Assembly (NCBI GenBank): GCA_017519685.1
Contig: JAFWRV010000222.1
Span: 1-11,721, forward strand
DNA from: Clostridia bacterium
GTDB lineage: Bacteria; Bacillota; Clostridia; Oscillospirales; Acutalibacteraceae
Direction of reading: 5' to 3'
Length of the DNA: 11,721 nt
A program made the position numbers and the translations under genes. The notes beneath the pieces were generated by a model. That model had not been told where the DNA came from. It was given only the letters and a program-made list of their open reading frames with translations, and did not search any database. Shown here piece after piece: positions 6,515-11,721 of the stretch. Position 1 is the stretch's first letter, and the number at the start of each line of letters is the position of its first letter.

Positions 6515-8021
6515 AGTTTTCTGTTAACCTCTTTTCTAATTCATTTCTGTCAATTTTGCTGTTTTGATTATGGGGCATATTCTTCAGTCGGCAAATTATA
6601 TCCGGCATAAAGTATTTGGGAAGCTTCTGTTCAAGAAAAGAGCGAAGCTTTTTTTCGTCTAAAGTTCTCGACGTGTAAAAAACGCAAAGCGTATTATTTA
6701 ACTTGTCAAAGATACAGGCGCTTTCCTCCGTTTCATAAAGCGAGCTGACCGCAGACTCAATTTCGCCGAGTTCAATTCTGTATCCCATACGCTTAATCTG
6801 AAAATCTTTTCTGCCAATATAATACAGTTCTTCGTTTTGGCCCACTTTAACTATGTCGCCTGTTTTATAACAAATCTCGGGATATGATTTGTTTAATGGG
6901 TTTTGAACAAACATTTTTTCTGTTTTTTCTTTATTGTTATAATATCCCGGAGAAACAAAACTTCCTCTTACATACAGTTCTCCTTCTTCATTCTCTTTTG
7001 CTTCTTTACCATCGTTATTAATAACAAATGTATTGCAGTTATCGCAGCTGCGACCTATGGGTAAAGAATCGCTGTTCTGAAAGGGCCTGTCGATGATATA
7101 GTATGTGCAAATATCAGTAGTTTCAGTTGGACCGAAAAGGTTGGCAAAAACAACAGATGAATCCAGATGGTTAATCCAGTAATTTAGATACTTAACAGGC
7201 ATTACTTCACCGGCAAACAACACCTTTTTAAGATGAATAGGTTTTAAAGTGCTGAATATATTTGTGTTTGCTACAATACCAAACGCGCTGGGAACCCAAT
7301 AAATCATTGTGACCTTATAATTGTTCAGATATTCAACGAGTTTATAGGGAAAAGAAAAACAAATCTTAGGCAGGATAAGTAGTGTTGCACCTGAACGAAG
7401 AGAAGAATAAATATCCGTTACCGACATTGAAAAACAAAACGGGGTCTGATTTGCAATTACTTCATTACAGCCAATATCAAACGCATCAACAAACCATTTA
7501 CTGTAACTCAGTATATTTCTGTGATTGATTACGGTACCTTTTGGTATTCCTGTTGAACCGGATGTATAAAGGATGTAAACAGCGTCTGTATCAATCTGTT
7601 TTTTTCGGATACTCGAAAGACCATTTTTGTCAATTGAGGTGCGTTTTATATCTTCTATAAACAATACGAAACTGCACAATTCTGATATTTGGCCATAATG
7701 TGTATGATCTGTTATTACGGCAGCCGGACAAAGAGTGGTAAATATTTTTTTGATTCTTTCAACAGGCGTATTTGTTTCAATAACTGTATAAATATTTCCG
7801 CTGTAAACAATTCCTAACATTGAGAGTATTACATCCGCATTTTTATCAAGATATATCACTATTGGGCATGCACAGACTTTTAAATCAAGAAGTGAAGAAC
7901 CAACACGCTGGGCTCCATCCATTAACCCATGATATGTCAGTTCAGTATCCCTGTCGATTACTGCTGTTTTGTTTGAATAACTGAAAGCGGAATACTCCAG
8001 CATTTCCAGAATGTTTTTCAT
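6507..8021 (-). CDS. DltA-like acyl-adenylating carrier-protein ligase with altered substrate pocket
   Basis: A 504-residue stand-alone adenylation enzyme of DltA length. Core motifs in order: A3 YTSGSTGIPKG (152-162), A4 region PFCFSMSVTDIYSSL (194-208), A5 LFGPTET (295-301), A7 YKTGD (385-389), A8 GRKDFQIKRMGYRIE (403-417) and the A10 lysine Lys489 in NSKIDR. It activates a carboxylic acid with ATP and loads it on the neighbouring carrier protein. By eye alignment with DltA (PFSFDLSVMDLYP, CGEVLP), the Asp that holds the amino group is Ser198 here, and the Cys linked to D-alanine selectivity is Ala270 (FAGEVMP). The substrate may therefore differ from D-alanine and may lack an alpha-amino group. 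The ATG at 8021 has GGAG eight bases upstream. It is the first gene of the operon. Automated annotation would probably name it dltA; the function is left open. Confidence 0.92.
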   Translation of the reverse strand: MKNILEMLEYSAFSYSNKTAVIDRDTELTYHGLMDGAQRVGSSLLDLKVCACPIVIYLDKNADVILSMLGIVYSGNIYTVIETNTPVERIKKIFTTLCPAAVITDHTHYGQISELCSFVLFIEDIKRTSIDKNGLSSIRKKQIDTDAVYILYTSGSTGIPKGTVINHRNILSYSKWFVDAFDIGCNEVIANQTPFCFSMSVTDIYSSLRSGATLLILPKICFSFPYKLVEYLNNYKVTMIYWVPSAFGIVANTNIFSTLKPIHLKKVLFAGEVMPVKYLNYWINHLDSSVVFANLFGPTETTDICTYYIIDRPFQNSDSLPIGRSCDNCNTFVINNDGKEAKENEEGELYVRGSFVSPGYYNNKEKTEKMFVQNPLNKSYPEICYKTGDIVKVGQNEELYYIGRKDFQIKRMGYRIELGEIESAVSSLYETEESACIFDKLNNTLCVFYTSRTLDEKKLRSFLEQKLPKYFMPDIICRLKNMPHNQNSKIDRNELEKRLTENYE

Positions 8022-8102
8022 TGTATCAACTCCGTTATTAACAGTTTTTATGAGAGTAATTATTTAATTGTATCCGGGGGAATAAATTGTTTTTTTAATA
8101 TG

Positions 8103-8111
8103 ATTATCACA
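8103..8111 (-). promoter_or_regulatory. Candidate extended -10 for the Dlt-like operon
   Basis: The minus strand reads TGTGATAAT: a TGn extension followed by GATAAT (five of six matches to TATAAT). No consensus -35 is at 16-18 bases; TTGCAC occurs at 20 bases. The lack of a -35 would suit a promoter activated by a response regulator such as the one in the operon. An alternative -10, TACAAT, lies at 8067-8072, also without a -35. Confidence 0.38.
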
Positions 8112-8166
8112 AACTCAAATATTAAGGAGTGCAACAGTTTTCCTGATAAACAAAAAACTTACATAT

Positions 8167-8190
8167 ATCTTTACACAGAGACATAAAGAT
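8167..8190. promoter_or_regulatory. Inverted repeat ATCTTTA-N10-TAAAGAT, possible operator
   Basis: Perfect 7-bp arms are separated by CACAGAGACA. The centre is about 70-80 bases upstream of the candidate -10 for the leftward operon, a position compatible with an activator site. No T-run follows, so it is unlikely to be a terminator. The protein that might bind is unknown. Confidence 0.42.
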
Positions 8191-8250
8191 TAATTGCGCA
8201 GTCGGGTTTGTTTAACAGCATAATAAGCGGTCAACATTAAAAGAACATTG

Positions 8251-8262
8251 AATAACGTTATT
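8251..8262. repeat. 12-base perfect palindrome AATAACGTTATT
   Basis: The sequence equals its own reverse complement over 12 bases with no spacer. It sits mid-way in the divergent intergenic region. It may be a dimer-binding site, but AT-rich palindromes of this length can occur by chance. Confidence 0.35.
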
Positions 8263-8291
8263 TGTTTTATCACAAAAAAGTTAAGCAAAAT

Positions 8292-8311
8292 ACATCAAAT
8301 CGCTTCGATGT
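8292..8311. repeat. Imperfect 20-base dyad upstream of the ATPase promoter
   Basis: ACATC and GATGT form perfect outer arms, and 8 of 10 base pairs match over the 20-base dyad. It ends 26 bases before the -35 box at 8338. It might be an operator or half of a recombinase site; neither is proven. Confidence 0.33.
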
Positions 8312-8337
8312 TTATGCTCAAATATCTTCACTTTTTA

Positions 8338-8366
8338 TTGACAATTTGAGATGAATAATGTATACT
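8338..8366 (+). promoter_or_regulatory. Near-consensus sigma-A promoter for the ATPase-recombinase pair
   Basis: TTGACA (8338-8343) is a perfect -35, followed by a 17-base spacer and TATACT (8361-8366), five of six matches to TATAAT. Transcription should start near 8373, 7 bases after the -10. It excludes the ATG at 8358 as the start of the protein, because that codon lies inside the promoter spacer. Confidence 0.82.
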
Positions 8367-8383
8367 GCAAGTAAAGAAAGTGC

Positions 8384-8390
8384 AGGTGAT
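8384..8390 (+). promoter_or_regulatory. Ribosome binding site AGGTGAT fixing the GTG start of the ATPase
   Basis: AGGTGAT is an extended match to the anti-Shine-Dalgarno sequence, three bases before GTG at 8394 (five from the AGGTG core). The downstream recombinase uses a very similar site, GCAGGTGA, before its ATG at 9690. Confidence 0.75.
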
Positions 8391-8393
8391 ACT

Positions 8394-9674
8394 GTGGATT
8401 ACAAAAAAAGAATAGTTGACGAAGAATTAGAAACTGCAATGGAAGCGTTCGGAGCTGTATATATCAAAGGACCAAAAGGTTGCGGAAAAACAACAACAGC
8501 AAAACAAAAAGCCAAAACTGTTATTGAATTTCAGGACGAAGAAAAAAGAGAAGACTATATTGCAATTGCAAATAATATACCCGGCAAGCTTTTGATAGGT
8601 GAAAAACCAATCCTTTTTGACGAATGGCAGGATGCTCCTAAAATTTGGGGAGCTATCAGAAAAGATGTTGACGATTCCGGACTTAAAGGGCAATATATCT
8701 TAACAGGTTCATCTTCAAGAGAAGTCAACACTCCCCACACAGGTACTTTGCGCATAACAAGACTTCAGATGTATCCGATGAGCTTATATGAAAGTGAAGA
8801 ATCAAACGGCGAAGTATCACTTTCGGAGCTTTTTAATAATCCCGATTCTTTTGACGGATGTAAATCCGATATGTCTGTTGACGATATTATTTTTGCAATC
8901 TGCAGAGGAGGCTGGCCTGAAAGCTTAACCGGAAAAACTGACAAGGCAAAACTGATGATTGCAAAAGATTTGTTTAAGCAAACATACTCAGTTGACATTT
9001 CAAATATTGACGGAGTAAAAAGAAATCCCAAGTGGGCACGTCAGATACTTCAATCTTATTCCCGAAACATCTGTACAACTGCCGAAACAAAAACTATTTA
9101 TGGTGATGTGAAAAACAGCGTTGATGTAGGTCAGACGACCTTATTTGATTATATATCTGCACTGGAAAAATTGTATATAATTGAAGATGTTGACGCCTGG
9201 TGTCCTGCAATCAGATCAAAAACTGTTATCAGAGCGTCCAGAAAGAGAAATCTGATAGACCCTTCTATCGCAGTTGCTGCTATGGGATTATCTCCTGAAT
9301 ATTTTAACCGTGATTATAAAACGCTCGGATTCTTATTTGAATCACTTTGTATTCGCGATTTTAAGGTTTATTCGTCTGCGCAAGACGGATATATGTCATA
9401 TTACCGTGACAGATACGGGCTTGAAGCAGACGGAGTATTGCATCTTAATGACGGCAGATATGCCCTTATTGAATTCAAACTCGGGCAAAGCGAGGTTGAA
9501 GAAGGCGCAAAGCATCTTTGCAAAATCGAATCCCTTGTTAAGGAATTCAACAAAAAAGAAAAACAGTGTCCGCTCCGCCTGCCCGATCTGAAACTGGTTA
9601 TAACCGGAACGCAGTATGGTTACAGGCGCGATGACGGAGTATTTGTAATTCCGATTGGATGTTTGAAAGATTAA
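8394..9674 (+). CDS. AAA-type ATPase with C-terminal DUF4143-like domain
   Basis: A 426-residue protein read from GTG at 8394. Walker A GPKGCGKT is at 26-33 (Lys32), Walker B ILFDEWQ at 73-79 (Asp76, Glu77) and a sensor segment YILTGSSS at 101-108. The middle is helical. The C-terminal DUF4143-type domain has FLFESLCIRDF (Glu316), the YYRDRYGLEADGV strand (Asp346) and ALIEFKLG (Glu360, Lys362), a pattern reminiscent of a PD-(D/E)xK nuclease fold. The family is common and its function is poorly known. It stands first in a likely two-gene operon, 15 bases before the recombinase gene, so it may travel on the same element. Cellular role is not assigned; helper ATPase, defence and toxin-like roles are all open. 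Confidence 0.9.
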   Translation: MDYKKRIVDEELETAMEAFGAVYIKGPKGCGKTTTAKQKAKTVIEFQDEEKREDYIAIANNIPGKLLIGEKPILFDEWQDAPKIWGAIRKDVDDSGLKGQYILTGSSSREVNTPHTGTLRITRLQMYPMSLYESEESNGEVSLSELFNNPDSFDGCKSDMSVDDIIFAICRGGWPESLTGKTDKAKLMIAKDLFKQTYSVDISNIDGVKRNPKWARQILQSYSRNICTTAETKTIYGDVKNSVDVGQTTLFDYISALEKLYIIEDVDAWCPAIRSKTVIRASRKRNLIDPSIAVAAMGLSPEYFNRDYKTLGFLFESLCIRDFKVYSSAQDGYMSYYRDRYGLEADGVLHLNDGRYALIEFKLGQSEVEEGAKHLCKIESLVKEFNKKEKQCPLRLPDLKLVITGTQYGYRRDDGVFVIPIGCLKD

Positions 9675-9689
9675 AAAGCAGGTGAATAA

Positions 9690-11207
9690 ATGAACGCAGT
9701 AATCTATGCCCGATATTCATCAGACAGTCAGCGTGAAGAATCAATCGATGGTCAGTTGAGAGAATGTAAGGCATATTGTGAAAAACACGATATAACAATT
9801 GTCGGCACATACATAGACCGCGCTTTATCCGCAAAAACAGATGATCGACCCGATTTCCGTAAAATGATAAAGGACAGCGAAAAAAAGCAATTTGAATTAG
9901 TTGTTGTATGGAAATTGGACCGTTTTTCCAGGAATCGTGCAGACAGCGCAAAATACAAAACTATTCTTGGCATTAACGGTGTTAAAGTGGTTTCTGCAAC
10001 CGAAAACATTTCCACCGGGGCTGAGGGTATTCTTCTGGAATCTGTTCTTGAAGGTCTTGCAGAATACTATTCCGCCGATCTCTCGGAAAAGGTTAAAAGA
10101 GGGCAGACGGAGAATGCGCTTAAATGCAAATTCAACGGAGGCACAATCCCTCTCGGCTATATGGTTTCCGATGATCAGCATCTGGTAATAAATCCTGCCG
10201 AAGCACCGCTTGTTAAAGAAATATTTCACAGATTCAATAATGGCGAGTCAATGTCAGATATTGCCGAGGACTTCAAACGCCGAGGCATCAAAAACAGGAA
10301 CGGGCGCAATTTTTATGTTAACACAATAGGCAATGTGCTGCGTAACCGCAGAAATATCGGCGAATACAGATATAGGGATATAGTTGTTCCGAAAGGAATT
10401 CCCTCTATTATCGACGACGATGAATTTGAAAACGCGCAGAAAAGGTTGGCACAATATCGCCATGCGCCTGCTAAGGGAAAAGCGACCGAAGAATACCTGC
10501 TTTCAACAAAGCTTTTCTGTGGCACATGTAAACGTATGATGGTTGGCGAAAGCGGAAAATCCAGAAACGGAACTGTTCATTATTACTACAAATGCCGGGG
10601 AAACAAAAAATATAAAGATTGTGACCGTAAAGCAGTAAAAAAGCACTGGATTGAAGATCTGGTTGTGGAGCAGACAAGAAAAAATATATTGGAAAACACC
10701 AGAGTAATAGAGAAAATTGCTGACGATATTATTTCTATACAGGAAAAAGAAAACGCACTTTTACCTGCCCTGAAAGCACAACTTGAAGATTGCGATAAAA
10801 AAATATCAAATCTAATTCGTGCGGTTGAAGACGGTCTTTATAACGAGCATACAAAGGCACGCATGGATGAACTTGATCAACAGAGAACTAAACTTCTTCT
10901 GAATATCGCAGAAGAAGAAATAAAAATGCCGAAATATACAAGAGATGATATTTTGGCTTGGATCAGACAATTTCAGCGCGGCAATCCCAAAAGTTTCCGT
11001 TACAAGAAACGGTTGATAGACCTTTTCGTAAACGCCGTTTATATTTATGATGACCGAATTGTATTTGTTTATAACTACAAAAGCGGAACCGATACAGTAA
11101 TGTTGAAAGATATTGAAGCCGTTTTGGGTTCGGATTTTCAAAATGTTAGTCCACCAGAAAAAAAGGCTTACAGTTCTGTAAGCCTTTTTTCAACTAAGTG
11201 TGCCTGA
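9690..11207 (+). CDS. Large serine recombinase (resolvase/integrase family, zinc ribbon)
   Basis: A 505-residue site-specific recombinase. The N-terminal resolvase domain (about 2-150) carries the nucleophile Ser10 in YARYSSDSQ, with Arg8 and the catalytic LDRFSR (76-81, Arg78). A recombinase DNA-binding domain follows (about 155-260, with GYMVSDDQ, IAEDFKRRGI and VLRNRRNIGEYRY). Next comes a zinc ribbon with Cys277, Cys280, Cys302 and Cys311, then a coiled-coil rich segment (about 335-415) and a C-terminal tail. It is of the length and order of serine integrases/transposases, which cut and join at short att sites via a two-base core. AGGTGA lies four bases before the ATG. The last 16 or so codons cover a strong terminator hairpin, so the true functional C-terminus is probably near SPPE (487-490). 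Base composition is higher in G+C than the ATPase gene. No partner att sites were proven. Confidence 0.95.
   Translation: MNAVIYARYSSDSQREESIDGQLRECKAYCEKHDITIVGTYIDRALSAKTDDRPDFRKMIKDSEKKQFELVVVWKLDRFSRNRADSAKYKTILGINGVKVVSATENISTGAEGILLESVLEGLAEYYSADLSEKVKRGQTENALKCKFNGGTIPLGYMVSDDQHLVINPAEAPLVKEIFHRFNNGESMSDIAEDFKRRGIKNRNGRNFYVNTIGNVLRNRRNIGEYRYRDIVVPKGIPSIIDDDEFENAQKRLAQYRHAPAKGKATEEYLLSTKLFCGTCKRMMVGESGKSRNGTVHYYYKCRGNKKYKDCDRKAVKKHWIEDLVVEQTRKNILENTRVIEKIADDIISIQEKENALLPALKAQLEDCDKKISNLIRAVEDGLYNEHTKARMDELDQQRTKLLLNIAEEEIKMPKYTRDDILAWIRQFQRGNPKSFRYKKRLIDLFVNAVYIYDDRIVFVYNYKSGTDTVMLKDIEAVLGSDFQNVSPPEKKAYSSVSLFSTKCA
11159..11190 (+). terminator. Strong Rho-independent terminator inside the recombinase 3' end
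   Basis: A perfect 15-bp stem (AAAAAAGGCTTACAG paired with CTGTAAGCCTTTTTT) with a two-base TT loop, so the right arm ends in T6 and the left arm begins with A6. It can act in both directions. It lies wholly within the annotated reading frame, 17 bases before the TGA at 11205. Confidence 0.88.
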
Positions 11208-11213
11208 CGGCAC
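11200..11213. repeat. Small dyad GTGCC-TGAC-GGCAC over the recombinase stop codon
   Basis: Five-base perfect arms flank a four-base centre containing the TGA stop. It follows the terminator directly. Serine recombinase att sites are imperfect dyads at element ends, often next to the recombinase gene, so this may be part of one; a chance hairpin is equally possible. Confidence 0.35.
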
Positions 11214-11359
11214 GACAGCGGTACTTTCATCGGCGCCGGTATTCAAGAGGCACAATTCACGGGAAAGCCGTTTTGTTGCCGGATTACAGATTGCTTTGAA
11301 AGAATGTTATAAATCGGAATACCGTCTCAAATGATTTAAAAAATCGGGGTGTGAATCAG
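11208..11359. other. Intergenic segment between recombinase and acetyltransferase genes
   Basis: No supported gene lies here. The recombinase frame happens to stay open for 34 codons past its TGA, to TAA at 11310, but the translation matches no family I recognise. GGGGTG at 11346-11351 is the probable ribosome site for the next gene. A clear promoter was not found. Confidence 0.55.
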
Positions 11360-11721
11360 ATGATTATAAGATATCTTACTCAGGATGATATAACAGAGCA
11401 TGATAAAATATCCTCTCAGGCATTTTCATACTCCTGCGAAATAGGAGACCCGGATTCCGTTTTGCCCTGCGAAAAAGTTCTGGGCGCTTTTGACGATGAT
11501 AACAAAACTCTTTTCGCGGATTTCGAGATTCACGAAAAAAAGTGTTATTATGACGGCGGATTGCTAAACTGCGCTGCCATAGGCGGCGTTGCCGCGAAAC
11601 CCGAACACAGAGGCAAGGGCGCGGTGCGTGAACTTTTTGAACGGCTTTTCAGCGAAGAGAACTATGATATCAGTATTCTCTACCCGTTTTCAGAAGAATA
11701 CTACAGAAAACTCGGCTACGA
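11360..11721 (+). CDS. Eis-like GNAT acetyltransferase (3' truncated by window edge)
   Basis: The frame is open from the ATG at 11360 through 120 complete codons to the window end, so only the N-terminal part is seen. Acetyl-CoA-binding motif A is GGVAAKPEHRGKG (75-87), with the classic RGKGA pyrophosphate loop at 84-88. The following ILYPFSEEYYRKLGY (106-120) is characteristic of the Eis-type GNAT subfamily, whose full members are about 380-400 residues with a C-terminal sterol-carrier-like domain. Substrate is unknown. GGGGTG lies eight bases before the ATG. The gene is much richer in G+C than the central operon and is probably resident chromosome rather than part of the insert, which is inference. 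Confidence 0.85.
   Translation, partial: MIIRYLTQDDITEHDKISSQAFSYSCEIGDPDSVLPCEKVLGAFDDDNKTLFADFEIHEKKCYYDGGLLNCAAIGGVAAKPEHRGKGAVRELFERLFSEENYDISILYPFSEEYYRKLGY

Larger units (their letters stand above)
1099..8021 (-). other. Seven-gene Dlt-like envelope acylation operon with built-in two-component system
   Basis: Seven consecutive minus-strand genes: adenylation enzyme, carrier protein, MBOAT, SGNH protein, CmpB-like protein, response regulator, kinase. Junctions are an 8-base overlap, 3-, 2-base gaps, a 17-base overlap, and 19- and 3-base gaps. No hairpin plus T-run was seen between them. The single transcript should start in the region 8022-8110. No convincing terminator was found after the kinase, so read-through into the downstream acetyltransferase is possible. 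Confidence 0.85.
8022..8393. other. Divergent regulatory region between the Dlt-like operon and the ATPase gene
   Basis: This AT-rich stretch has no supported gene. It holds the leftward operon's start signals, the rightward ATPase promoter and at least three dyads (8167-8190, 8251-8262, 8292-8311), listed separately. Two short copies of AACAGTTTT occur near 8040 and 8133. No tRNA, riboswitch or CRISPR structure was seen. Confidence 0.7.

Noticed and set aside
8022..8357. A DltX-like microprotein gene upstream of the adenylation gene
   Set aside because: No minus-strand frame with a start, ribosome site, membrane helix and Tyr-containing tail was seen; the shuttle motif is instead at the MBOAT C-terminus.
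11208..11312. Open frame continuing after the recombinase TGA, suggesting read-through or recoding
   Set aside because: It is only 34 codons, matches no family I recognise, and lies beyond a strong terminator; nearby genes use TGA as a normal stop (for example the MBOAT gene).
1..11721. CRISPR arrays, tRNA or rRNA genes, insertion sequences
   Set aside because: No regularly spaced repeats, cloverleaf or rRNA-like sequence, or DDE transposase reading frames were recognised on either strand.

Overview
The window looks like a low-GC, Gram-positive chromosome of the Clostridia type, perhaps a gut or rumen Oscillospirales/Ruminococcus-like organism. The reasons are AGGAGG/GGTGAT-type ribosome binding sites, TTG and GTG starts, protein families typical of that group (CmpB-like membrane protein, DUF4143 ATPase, long zinc-ribbon serine recombinase) and AT-rich gaps. 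The exact genus cannot be read from this sequence.

Layout. (1) 1-1056, minus strand: a 3'-truncated XRE-type regulator with a C-terminal membrane helix, preceded by a GNAT acetyltransferase with a promoter-overlapping inverted repeat. (2) 1099-8021, minus strand: a compact seven-gene operon. In transcription order it encodes an adenylation enzyme (DltA-like), a carrier protein (DltC-like), an MBOAT acyltransferase (DltB/AlgI-like), a membrane-anchored SGNH/DltD-like transferase, a CmpB-family membrane protein, an OmpR-type response regulator and a sensor histidine kinase. Genes overlap or lie 2-19 bases apart. (3) 8022-8393: divergent control region with several inverted repeats and a near-consensus rightward promoter. 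(4) 8394-11207, plus strand: a DUF4143-type AAA ATPase and a large serine recombinase, closed by a strong hairpin terminator that lies inside the last recombinase codons. (5) 11360 to the edge: an Eis-like GNAT acetyltransferase, truncated by the window end.

The central operon is the main interest. It has the architecture of a D-alanylation (Dlt) pathway: activate an acyl acid as adenylate, load it on a carrier protein, pass it through an MBOAT across the membrane, and transfer it to a cell-surface polymer by an SGNH enzyme. It departs from classic dltXABCD in several ways: gene order A-C-B-D; no separate DltX, with a DltX-like Tyr-containing hexapeptide fused to the MBOAT C-terminus; and an adenylation enzyme in which the two DltA residues that recognise the amino group and the D-configuration are replaced (Asp to Ser, Cys to Ala). 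An alternative acyl cargo is therefore plausible. The system carries its own two-component regulator and an extra membrane protein of unknown role.

The ATPase/recombinase pair probably belongs to a mobile or recently inserted segment. The flanking acetyltransferase genes look clearly richer in G+C than the operon (hand counts of single 60-base rows: about 47% and 62% in the flanking genes against about 18-32% in the operon), which suggests an accessory insert, but no element ends could be demonstrated.
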